A DNA stretch of 19,333 bases from SCRT01 sp036379455. GTDB taxonomy: Bacteria; Pseudomonadota; Gammaproteobacteria; Nevskiales; Nevskiaceae. The notes beneath the pieces are model-generated. The model saw only the letters and a list, made by a program, of their open reading frames with translations. It made no database searches and was not told the origin of the DNA. Each line of letters starts with the position of its first letter. The first letter of the stretch is position 1. Shown one piece after another: positions 8,255 through 19,231 of this stretch. The position numbers and the translations under genes were made by a program. The stretch covers positions 1-19,333 of the forward strand of contig DASVGQ010000174.1 in assembly GCA_036379455.1 (NCBI GenBank), given 5' to 3'.

Positions 8255-8484
8255 TCCCTTCACGTGCCGCGTCTGCTCCTTGCGCTCAGTCGGTCCACCC
8301 CACGAGTCCGTTCGCCGGCCCCCGCGGGCGCTCCGCCGCACGGCCGCTCGTTCGCGGCACCGAGCAGCCCGGTCGACGGCATCCCCTCCGGGTCCGAGCC
8401 TCAGCGGGGCAGGAACGCCTCGCGCTGTGCAATGCCGCCGAAGCGATTGTGCGATATCCGGCGCACCCCCTCACGACACTGCGC

Positions 8485-8518
8485 CTCATGCGCAGCGCCG
8501 CGCACCACAGCGCATGAG
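8485..8518. repeat. 9-bp inverted repeat, candidate operator upstream of the antiporter
   Basis: CTCATGCGC (8485-8493) and GCGCATGAG (8510-8518) are exact inverted copies separated by 16 bp, about 230 bp before the antiporter start. Arm centres lie 25 bp apart, which fits either a regulator dimer or tetramer site or an RNA hairpin. No protein is known to bind it. Confidence 0.4.
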
Positions 8519-8591
8519 CGCCGCCATCGCCGGCTTCTCGTGGGTGCAATTCCCGGTCACCGCGCCGGTATGCGACGCCGGGTACCAGCGT

Positions 8592-8619
8592 GCTCCACCG
8601 CTGCCAACAGCGGTGGAGC
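8592..8619. terminator. Perfect 12-bp stem-loop after dctP
   Basis: GCTCCACCGCTG (8592-8603) pairs exactly with CAGCGGTGGAGC (8608-8619) around a CCAA loop (UUGG in the leftward RNA). It begins 20 bp past the dctP stop and is the best terminator candidate for the leftward TRAP operon. No run of T follows on either strand, so it may instead stabilise the mRNA 3' end. Confidence 0.6.
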
Positions 8620-8638
8620 CCTCCCGTTCCCGGAGCGG

Positions 8639-9655
8639 CTACTGCCCCGGATTGAACGCCTTGCGGAGAGCTTCCACCTGCTCCGCTGGCATCCCGGACT
8701 TGCGCATCTCCTCCCACGGCACGGTGGTCGCGAGATGCTTGAAGCGCTTGGCCGCCGCCGGCGGCATGTTGTAGACCTGCCCGCCCTTGGTCTTGAAGGT
8801 CTCCATCGTCTTCTTCGCGACCTCGACGAACTCGGCCGTCGACTTCACCTCGAAGCGATCGGCCAGCTCCTGCAGCTTGGCGCGCTTGTCAGCGGGGATC
8901 TTGTTCCACGCCTTGAGGTTCACCATGACGATGGTGGTGTTGTTGAAGAAGCCGGGATCGACGCGATACTTCAGGTAATCCATCCAGCCCAGGTCGCCCA
9001 CGCCGACCGTCGGCCACGCCACGCCCTTGACGGCACCGCGCTGGAGGGCGGTATAGACGTCTGGCACCTGGACGGTCACCGGGTTGAAGCCCATGCCCTG
9101 CAGCACGCCCTGGTAGAGCTCGACCGAGCGCAGCGGCAGGTGGCCCTCGATCTTGCCGTCCGCCGCGAACTTCGGCTCGGTGTTCGTCCAGACGTGGAAG
9201 AACTGCACGCCCGACCCGAACCAGCCGAGCAGGTGAGCGTTGAGCTTCGATTCGTAGATGGAGTTCAGCAGCTTCATCCCGCCGGACTTGCGCGCCTGCT
9301 CGGCATCGATGGTGCTCGCCGGCAGCGCCTCGCCGGCGCGTGTGTCGCTGTAGTAGTTGTTCGACGGGCCGTAGACGACGTCAACCACGCCATTCTTCAG
9401 CGCCAGCCCCTGCTGGGTACTCGGGATGACCTCCGGGCCACCGAGAAACTTCATCTCGATGCCCAGCGACTTGTCCTCGTTGACTTCCTTGACGAACTGC
9501 AGGAACTGTTGCGTCAGATCCACCTGCTTGGGAAAGTAGGAAACGGTGCGCAGGACGATCTCCGGCGCAGCAAGGCTTGCGTTGCTGACCAGCCCCAACC
9601 CCACGGCCAGCCCTCCCACGGCAATGCCCTTGACGAGCTTGTTCACGATGGTCAC
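8639..9655 (-). CDS. dctP: TRAP transporter solute-binding protein (DctP family)
   Basis: This is the periplasmic receptor of a tripartite ATP-independent transporter; it delivers a carboxylate ligand to the DctQM membrane complex. The 338 residues start with a signal peptide (MTIVNKLVKGIAVGGLAVGL, cleavage near SLAA at about residue 29). The mature part has the DctP layout: QQFLQFVKEVNED..LGIEMKFLGGPEVIPSTQQGLALKNG split over residues 47-87, then DVVYGPSNNYYSD. Later come VELYQGVLQGMGFNPVTVQ and VYTALQRGAVKGVAWP (the usual 'LQ.G.V.G' helix). The GTG start at 9655 is chosen because AAGGAG lies 8 nt upstream. It is the last gene of a leftward dctQ-dctM-dctP set next to the box genes, so an aromatic acid such as benzoate is a reasonable but unproven ligand. 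Confidence 0.92.
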   Translation of the reverse strand: MTIVNKLVKGIAVGGLAVGLGLVSNASLAAPEIVLRTVSYFPKQVDLTQQFLQFVKEVNEDKSLGIEMKFLGGPEVIPSTQQGLALKNGVVDVVYGPSNNYYSDTRAGEALPASTIDAEQARKSGGMKLLNSIYESKLNAHLLGWFGSGVQFFHVWTNTEPKFAADGKIEGHLPLRSVELYQGVLQGMGFNPVTVQVPDVYTALQRGAVKGVAWPTVGVGDLGWMDYLKYRVDPGFFNNTTIVMVNLKAWNKIPADKRAKLQELADRFEVKSTAEFVEVAKKTMETFKTKGGQVYNMPPAAAKRFKHLATTVPWEEMRKSGMPAEQVEALRKAFNPGQ

Positions 9656-9663
9656 GACGTCCT

Positions 9664-9669
9664 CTCCTT
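9664..9669 (-). promoter_or_regulatory. Ribosome binding site of dctP
   Basis: AAGGAG on the minus strand, 8 nt before a GTG codon, supports the GTG at 9655 as the dctP start. Confidence 0.7.
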
Positions 9670-9686
9670 AAATTTGGGTTTTGTGA

Positions 9687-11003
9687 TCAACTGGTCACCG
9701 ACGGAATCAGGGCGGTCGCCAGAACGGGAAATACCAGGACCAAGGCGGCGGTAGCGACTTCAGCCGCCAGGAACGGCAGGCCCGCGCGGGCAATCTCCCA
9801 AAGCGACGCGTACTCCCGCACGACACCCTTGAGCGCGAAAAGCTCCATCCCGAAAGGCGGCGTGATGAGGCCCGTTTCCAAGCCGATCAGGACTATAACC
9901 CCGAACCATACGGGGTCCAAACCCATGGAGCTGACGATGGGCATGAAGATCGGCAGCGTGATGAGCATGATGGAAATCTGCTCCATGAACATGCCCATGA
10001 CGAACACCACGCCGAACATCGCGATCATCGCCAGCATCGGGGTCAGATGGGCGTCGGTGATGAGCTCCAGAAAGCCCGTCACCGTCCCGGAGAACGCGAG
10101 CAGCTGGCTGAAGGTGGAAGAGCCGATGACGATCAGCAGCAGCATGCCGCTGATGCGGACCGTGCCGAGGAAGGATTTCTTCAGCGCCTCCCAGCTGCAC
10201 ACGCGGTAGCCGATCGCGAGGATGAAGACGGCGAGCACGCCGAAGGCGGCGGCTTCCGAGGGTGTGGCCACGCCAATGAGCATGGTGCCGACCACGGCGA
10301 CGATCACCAGGCCCATCGGTGCCACGCGAGTCAGAACGAGGAAGGCCACTTCCCACCACGGCAGCTGCTCGACCGCGTAGGCCGGCGCGGCCTCCGGATC
10401 GAGCCGCGTGCGCGCGACGATCACGATCATGTACAGCGCCGCCATGACGAAGCCCGGAATCACGCCGGCGATCAACAGCTGGCCGACGTCGATCCGGCCG
10501 ATGCTGCCGAGCAGCACCGCGATTGTCGACGGCGGAATGATCATGGCCAGGCCGCCGGCACCGAGGATGGGCCCCAGCGCCATGGCCTTCTTGTAGCCGC
10601 GCTTGGTCATCTCCGGCACCATCATCTCGCCCATCATCGCGGTGTTGGCGATGGTCGAACCCGAGAGCGTGGCGAACAGCGCGCCGCCCAGCACGGTGAT
10701 GTAGGCCAGGCGTCCGTGCACACGCGTGAAGGTCTTGTCGAGCACGTCGAAGACCCGCACGGCAAGGCCGGTGTGGAAAAACAGCTCGCCCATGAGGATG
10801 AACAAGGGGATCGGGACGAGCGTGAACACGGTGATGGAGTCGGTCGAGTTTGCGATCAGCTGCTGCAGGCCGACGAAGCCGCCCATGAACACCAGCGCGC
10901 CGATCACGTCGGCGACGATGAACGCCAGCGCGACCGGGACGCCGCAGGCCATCAGTACCAGCACGGTGCCGATCAGCAGGGCGCCCGCGAAATACCATTC
11001 CAT
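9687..11003 (-). CDS. dctM: TRAP transporter large permease (DctM family)
   Basis: This is the large membrane subunit that carries out sodium-coupled solute translocation together with DctQ. The 438 residues and many hydrophobic segments agree with the family. Marks include the N-terminal LMACGVPVALAFIVADVIGA, FTLVPIPLFILMGELFFHTGLA, LGGALFATLSGSTIANTAMM split across about residues 105-124, and GAGGLAMIIPPSTIAVLLGS. Near the C-terminus ETGLITPPFGMELFALKG is the conserved DctM 'TPP.G' loop. ATG 11003 has GAGGAA just upstream. The stop is 31 bp before dctP. DctQ and DctM genes usually abut, but here 125 bp separate them. Confidence 0.94.
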   Translation of the reverse strand: MEWYFAGALLIGTVLVLMACGVPVALAFIVADVIGALVFMGGFVGLQQLIANSTDSITVFTLVPIPLFILMGELFFHTGLAVRVFDVLDKTFTRVHGRLAYITVLGGALFATLSGSTIANTAMMGEMMVPEMTKRGYKKAMALGPILGAGGLAMIIPPSTIAVLLGSIGRIDVGQLLIAGVIPGFVMAALYMIVIVARTRLDPEAAPAYAVEQLPWWEVAFLVLTRVAPMGLVIVAVVGTMLIGVATPSEAAAFGVLAVFILAIGYRVCSWEALKKSFLGTVRISGMLLLIVIGSSTFSQLLAFSGTVTGFLELITDAHLTPMLAMIAMFGVVFVMGMFMEQISIMLITLPIFMPIVSSMGLDPVWFGVIVLIGLETGLITPPFGMELFALKGVVREYASLWEIARAGLPFLAAEVATAALVLVFPVLATALIPSVTS

Positions 11004-11128
11004 GGGGATTCCTCAGTCGCCCGCGCGCAGATCGTTCGCCACGCAGCCGGCGCCAGCTTCCCGCGCCGCGCTTCCTCTGCTCGCTTCGCAGGCCGCCCGC
11101 AGAGTCCGCGACATTGCGGCGCCCCCGT

Positions 11129-11626
11129 TCAGACGCTCACCCGATCACCGCTGAACATCGACTGCCGGGCAAACAGGAACACGAGGAACTCGACGCCCAT
11201 CAAGCCGAAACCCGGCACCAACGAGGCGTAGAGGATCCAGCCGGGGATCGTGATCGAGCGGATGTCCGTGGCACCGGTTGCAAAAGCGTTCCATGCGCCC
11301 CACGCACCGAAGGCGGCCATCCCGAGGCACAGGACGGCGCACAGGATATAGACGAGATCCTCGTGCAGGCGTCGGTAGCGCTGCGGCAGCATCGAGCGCA
11401 CGGCGGTCGTGAAGATGTGGTTGTGCTCGTGCAGGATCCACGGCGCCGCCAACATCGTCGAGAACTGCAGGATGTAGGCGACGGTCGCGTCGCCCCACAG
11501 CAGGCCGTAGGCGCCCGTCGTCCGGCCCATCGCATTGGCGATGATGATCGGCACGGAGGCCACGATGAACAGTGCGGCCAGCGCGAACAAGGCGTACAGC
11601 AGCTTCAGATAGGCTGCCTTGAGCAT
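11129..11626 (-). CDS. dctQ: TRAP transporter small permease (DctQ family)
   Basis: This is the small four-helix membrane subunit of the TRAP transporter. It has 165 residues and four clear hydrophobic segments: about 9-32, 48-64, 90-112 and 125-151. After helix 2 comes APWILHEHNHIFTTAVRSML, an equivalent of the conserved DctQ loop that normally reads 'REG.H....'. The glycine-rich RTTGAYGLLWGDATVAYILQF and LVPGFGLMGVEFLVFLFARQ also fit. The ATG at 11626 is preceded by a strong GGAGGAGAG ribosome site on the minus strand. It opens the dctQMP set, with MaoC gene and boxB further upstream on the same strand. A perfect TTGACA sits at 11655-11660 on the minus strand, but no -10 follows at proper spacing. 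Confidence 0.85.
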   Translation of the reverse strand: MLKAAYLKLLYALFALAALFIVASVPIIIANAMGRTTGAYGLLWGDATVAYILQFSTMLAAPWILHEHNHIFTTAVRSMLPQRYRRLHEDLVYILCAVLCLGMAAFGAWGAWNAFATGATDIRSITIPGWILYASLVPGFGLMGVEFLVFLFARQSMFSGDRVSV

Positions 11627-11849
11627 CGTATCTCTCCTCCCGATGCCTGCCGGGTGTCAAACCGCAGGTGTGCCGCAGGTCAAGCGGTCGGGACGCGATG
11701 CGGCATACGGCGTGTCGCGACTGCATGTGTACCGTGCGGAGCGCGGTAGTAGACAACGCCGGCGCCGAGACGGTCAAGGCCGGGAGTCCGCGACGACGCT
11801 GCGCCGGACCCAGGGCCTTCACGCGATCACCGGCACATCGACCCGAAGG

Positions 11850-11863
11850 GTGGCTAATGCCAC
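11850..11863. terminator. Small hairpin downstream of the MaoC gene
   Basis: GTGGC (11850-11854) and GCCAC (11859-11863) flank a TAAT loop, 27 bp after the leftward MaoC-type gene stops. The stem is only 5 bp with no U-tract, so it is at most a weak terminator separating the box genes from the TRAP genes. Confidence 0.25.
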
Positions 11864-11889
11864 TTGTCCCGGAAGCGCAGCGGAGCGGA

Positions 11890-12345
11890 TCAGGAATCGG
11901 GAGCGCCCGAAGTCGTGAGATCAAACAGGCTCGTCGCCTCGGTTTCCAGCGTCTTCTCGTCACGCTGGTTGAAGAGCTGCCAGCGCCAGCGGACGATGCC
12001 GAGTGTCGGCCGCTTCTGCGAGCAACGCACTTCGAGAACCTCGACGTGCAGCCGCAGCGCGTCGCCGACGTGCACCGGATTGGGCCACTTCACGTAGGCG
12101 AGGCCAGGCGAGGCGTAGGACTCGGAGCCCACCAGCGCGACCGGCACCAGCAGGTGCATCGCGATCGCCAGCGTGTGCATGCCCGAAGCGATCAGTCCAC
12201 CAAAGGGCCCGTGCGCCGCTCGTGCGGGGTCGGTGTGGAACCACTGCGGGTCCCAGCGGCTGGCAAAGCCGACGACGTCGTCTTCCGTTACGCGATAGGG
12301 GCCGGCGTCGATGATCTGGCCGGCGTGGAAGTCCCTGAACTTCAT
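11890..12345 (-). CDS. MaoC-type (R)-hydratase-like hotdog protein
   Basis: This is a single-hotdog-domain protein of the MaoC dehydratase family, whose members hydrate enoyl-CoA thioesters. The 151 residues include the hydratase-2 type motif: WDPQWFHTDP places Asp32 and His37 in the D-x4-H spacing of the catalytic pair. PFGGLIASGMHTLAIAMHLL at about 47-66 is the conserved 'G.I.SG' stretch. GLAYVKWPNPVHVGDALRLHVEV is the typical second half. The ATG at 12345 is the natural start. Lying after boxB and before the TRAP genes, it could hydrate an unsaturated CoA intermediate below 3,4-dehydroadipyl-CoA; that is inference from position. A regulatory or thioesterase-like role is possible but less likely given the intact motif. 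Confidence 0.85.
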   Translation of the reverse strand: MKFRDFHAGQIIDAGPYRVTEDDVVGFASRWDPQWFHTDPARAAHGPFGGLIASGMHTLAIAMHLLVPVALVGSESYASPGLAYVKWPNPVHVGDALRLHVEVLEVRCSQKRPTLGIVRWRWQLFNQRDEKTLETEATSLFDLTTSGAPDS

Positions 12346-12544
12346 TCGTGCATCCCGGAGTCCCCTGATCGCGCGTCGCGACGCGCCATGCGCCGTCCCC
12401 TGCGCGCGGGCCGGCGGCGGCGCGGCAGGATAGCATCCGCCCGCAGGCGTGAAGGCTGACGCGGTGATACCGCGCCGGCCTTCCGGTAACCCGCCTCAGG
12501 CGGACGACGCCTGGCCGATGCCGTCCGCCGATTGACCGCCTGCT

Positions 12545-13972
<1,428 letters not shown>

Positions 13973-14047
13973 GGATGAAATCTCCGTGACGGGTGGCGGC
14001 GAAGCCGGGATGGATGGTGGTGGTTGCTGCGAGCGGCGTGCGATGGC

Positions 14048-15748
<1,701 letters not shown>

Positions 15749-15756
15749 CGTTCATT

Positions 15757-15761
15757 CCTCC
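15757..15761 (-). promoter_or_regulatory. Ribosome binding site of boxC
   Basis: GGAGG on the minus strand, 8 nt before GTG 15748, sets the boxC start at GTG. The ATG overlapping this interval is out of frame. Confidence 0.7.
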
Positions 15762-15775
15762 GGGAAATGTTGTAC

Positions 15776-15818
15776 TGCACAATCATGCAGGCATTGAACG
15801 TCTATGCAGAATACTGCA
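15776..15818. promoter_or_regulatory. Tandem TGCA-N6-TGCA pairs, candidate BoxR operator at boxC
   Basis: Four TGCA tetramers start at 15776, 15786, 15805 and 15815, forming two pairs, each with exactly 6 bp between motifs; the pairs start 29 bp apart. The first pair lies in the boxR-boxC gap. The second lies in the last codons of boxR. TGCA repeats are a recalled feature of operators of BzdR, the close relative of BoxR. Binding here is inference. Confidence 0.6.
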
Positions 15819-16797
15819 TGTCCACGACGGGATCAACCTTCCGCCGGCGCGAGGCATCGGCCGCTCCGTCCGCGACGGTCAGGCCGGCGCGGGCGCGATC
15901 AATGCTGCTCCGCAGGCGATCAAAGGCCTGGTCGACGTCCAGCCCGGTGGTATCCACCCGCAGGTCGGCCTTGCCGTAGAAGGCCTCGCGGCCGGCGAGG
16001 ATGCGCCGCAGGTCCTCCATCGCCTCGGTGTGATCGACGTTGCCGCCCATCGGTCGCAGATCGCCCTGCGCCACCACGCGCGCCATGTGCTCTTCCGGCG
16101 AGGCCTGGATCCACACGGTGTAGCAGTGTGACAGCAGCAGGCTGAAGGTCGAGGCTTCCGAAACGATGCTGCCGGGCGTGGCGATCACCACGTCCTCGTG
16201 GTCGCGGATGATCTCCTCGAGCACGCGCTGTTCATAGCGATGGTAGGCGCCGGCGCCGTACAGATCGTAGATGCCCGACACGGAGCCGCCGGCGATGCGC
16301 TCGATCTCCCGATTGATCTCCATGAACGGCACGTCGAGCTGCGCCGCGAGGCGCGCGCCGAGCGTCGACTTGCCGCCGCCGCGCAGCCCGATCAGGGCGA
16401 TGCGGCGCAGGCGCGCCGCCACCGCTTCCGGCGCGGCGCCGAACAGCGGCGCCAGCACCAGCCGCGCGCGCTGCAGCTCCGCCACGCTGCGGTTGCGCAG
16501 CAGATCGCGCAGCAGCAGCCACTCGGGCGACACCGCGGTCTCGTCGCCGAGCAGCTCCGGCAGCGGGCAGCTGAGCGCATGCGCCACCTCGCGCAGGATC
16601 AGGATCGAGGCATTGCCGACCCCCTGCTCGAGGCTCGCCAGGTGCCGCTCCGACACGCCGGCGGCCTGCGACAGCCCCTTGCGCGTCAGCCCACGCCGTG
16701 CCCGCAGCGTGCGCACGCGTTCGCCGAGCGCCTCGAGGAAGGCGTCGCGCGCCGCGCCTTCGTCCCGCGTCACGGCACGCATGTCGCGCACCCCCAT
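15802..16797 (-). CDS. boxR: BoxR, benzoyl-CoA-responsive XRE regulator with shikimate-kinase-like domain
   Basis: This is the transcriptional regulator of the aerobic benzoate genes, of the BzdR/BoxR family; in that family benzoyl-CoA is the effector that releases repression. Numbered from ATG 16797 (331 residues), an XRE helix-turn-helix occupies about 25-80 (LRARRGLTRKGLSQAAGVSE, then RHLASLEQG). A linker follows, then a shikimate-kinase-like domain begins at about 130 with a P-loop GLRGGGKST at 137-145 and EINREIERIAGGSVSGIYDL. DLRPMGG near residue 250 fits the kinase lid region. ATG 16782 is an equally plausible start, with a G-rich stretch 8 nt upstream. The upstream frame to 16842 is unconvincing. 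It is divergent from the DUF4863-bclA genes and upstream of boxC, the classic regulator position. Confidence 0.92.
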   Translation of the reverse strand: MGVRDMRAVTRDEGAARDAFLEALGERVRTLRARRGLTRKGLSQAAGVSERHLASLEQGVGNASILILREVAHALSCPLPELLGDETAVSPEWLLLRDLLRNRSVAELQRARLVLAPLFGAAPEAVAARLRRIALIGLRGGGKSTLGARLAAQLDVPFMEINREIERIAGGSVSGIYDLYGAGAYHRYEQRVLEEIIRDHEDVVIATPGSIVSEASTFSLLLSHCYTVWIQASPEEHMARVVAQGDLRPMGGNVDHTEAMEDLRRILAGREAFYGKADLRVDTTGLDVDQAFDRLRSSIDRARAGLTVADGAADASRRRKVDPVVDMQYSA

Positions 16798-16840
16798 CCC
16801 ACATGAGCCATGAAAATCCGCCTGCCGGCAAGAGCCTGAC

Positions 16841-16850
16841 ATGCATTATA
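16841..16850 (-). promoter_or_regulatory. Candidate boxR promoter -10 overlapping a TGCA motif
   Basis: On the minus strand 16850-16845 reads TATAAT, a perfect -10, running directly into ATGCAT, so a TGCA (16842-16845) overlaps it. It sits 48 bp before the boxR start. The -35 at 17-bp spacing is poor. A repressor on TGCA would cover the -10, suggesting autoregulation. Confidence 0.5.
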
Positions 16851-16873
16851 GTGTTTGACGTTTCGCGCCAGCA

Positions 16874-16887
16874 TGCGTCATCATGCA
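16874..16887. promoter_or_regulatory. Degenerate TGCA-N6-TGCA pair in the divergent boxR/DUF4863 region
   Basis: TGCG (16874-16877) and TGCA (16884-16887) keep the same 6-bp gap as the two pairs at boxC, with one mismatch. This is upstream of both divergent genes, as expected for a shared BoxR operator. Support is by pattern only. Confidence 0.4.
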
Positions 16888-16934
16888 TGTTGATCATACT
16901 CAGCGCTCCGCACAACCGAGGGGGCCTCGCCGCA

Positions 16935-17405
16935 ATGCCACGCGCACAGTTCGATGTTCTGGTGACAGACCTGACGACCTTCGCGGGCGGCAAGCCGCTG
17001 GATGCAGCGCTCGCCGCGGGCCTCAACGCCCGCTTCGGCGTGCGGACGGCGAGCTTCGGCAAGCTCGTGGAAGCTTGCCGCGCGGGCGTGGAGGAAGGCT
17101 GGATGTGCGCACAGGAAGCCGGCGGCATTCGCTACGGGCGGGTGGTCAAGCCGTCACCGGCAACGCGCAACCTGTCGGTGGACGTCGTGGACATGCGCGA
17201 CGTCGTGGGGCCGCATCACAGGCATCCGAACGGCGAGATCGACCTCGTCATGCCGATCGAAGGCGAAGCCCGCTTCGACGGGCACGGCGCGGGATGGGTC
17301 GTGTACGGGCCCGGTTCGGCGCACAACCCGACCGTCACCGGCGGACGCGCGCTGATCCTCTACCTGCTGCCCGACGGCGCCATCGAATTCACGCCGGCCC
17401 ACTGA
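16935..17405 (+). CDS. DUF4863 / 4-hydroxylaminobenzoate lyase (PnbB)-like cupin protein
   Basis: This 156-residue protein is often found beside box genes and is known as DUF4863. I recall that the family includes PnbB, a 4-hydroxylaminobenzoate lyase of nitrobenzoate degradation, but cannot confirm it here. The C-terminal half looks like a cupin barrel: GPHHRHPNGE places His94, His95, His97 and Glu101 close to cupin motif 1. GWVVYGPGSAHNPTV with His130 fits motif 2, so a metal site is likely. The N-terminal half (VTDLTTFAGGKPLDAALAAG) is helical in appearance. ATG 16935 is chosen with GAGGGGG about 10 nt upstream; an ATG at 16887 is an alternative. bclA follows after 257 bp on the same strand. 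Its job in benzoyl-CoA metabolism is unknown. Confidence 0.82.
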   Translation: MPRAQFDVLVTDLTTFAGGKPLDAALAAGLNARFGVRTASFGKLVEACRAGVEEGWMCAQEAGGIRYGRVVKPSPATRNLSVDVVDMRDVVGPHHRHPNGEIDLVMPIEGEARFDGHGAGWVVYGPGSAHNPTVTGGRALILYLLPDGAIEFTPAH

Positions 17406-17650
17406 CACACTTGAACGCTCTGCGTTTTCCGTCCGGCGCGTCGCGCGCGTGCTGCGCCATGACCCTGCGCCGCGTAGTGACGCGTGAAGCCGGCCGCGCG
17501 ACGGGGACGGACACAGGCGGGCGCCGCGGCGCAGCCTGGTCGAGTGCGCTTTGCGGGCCACAAACCACATTGGCGGAATGATTTATCGGCGGATTGTCGG
17601 GCGGCCACGCTGAACGCGGCCGCATCGGACCGTCCACACTTGTTGCAGCG

Positions 17651-17655
17651 AGGAG
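17651..17655 (+). promoter_or_regulatory. Ribosome binding site of bclA
   Basis: AGGAG, 7 nt before GTG 17663, fixes the bclA start. The frame opens earlier at 17594, but that codon has no comparable site and the extra residues do not look like the family N-terminus. Confidence 0.7.
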
Positions 17656-17662
17656 AACGATC

Positions 17663-19227
<1,565 letters not shown>

Positions 19228-19231
<4 letters not shown>

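Larger units (their letters stand above)
8255..8638. other. 384-bp gene-free region upstream of the antiporter
   Basis: No open frame here looks like a real protein; the ORFs crossing it are arginine/serine-rich extensions of neighbouring shadow frames. It should contain the antiporter promoter and leader (leftward) and the 3' end of the TRAP operon. It holds a 9-bp dyad at 8485-8518 and a 12-bp perfect hairpin at 8592-8619. No confident sigma-70 promoter can be picked. Confidence 0.6.

Noticed and set aside
6809..9754. 981-codon open frame on the plus strand
   Set aside because: It is antisense to the antiporter and dctP genes, which have clear family motifs; the translation is a charge-rich, His/Arg/Gln-heavy shadow typical of GC-rich DNA.
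11655..11684. Perfect TTGACA (minus strand) as a dctQ promoter, or a sigma-54 site nearby
   Set aside because: No -10 occurs at 16-18 bp; it would fall on the ribosome site. The nearby GGCAC does not have the GG-N10-GC spacing required for sigma-54.
12346..12544. Hidden small gene or strong terminator between boxB and the MaoC gene
   Set aside because: Only short GC hairpins such as CCGCC-TCA-GGCGG (12491-12503) are visible, without U-tracts; no ORF with a plausible start.
17406..17662. Promoter or TGCA operator before bclA
   Set aside because: A single TGCA at 17644 without a partner at 10 bp, and no convincing -35/-10 pair; bclA may be read from the DUF4863 promoter.
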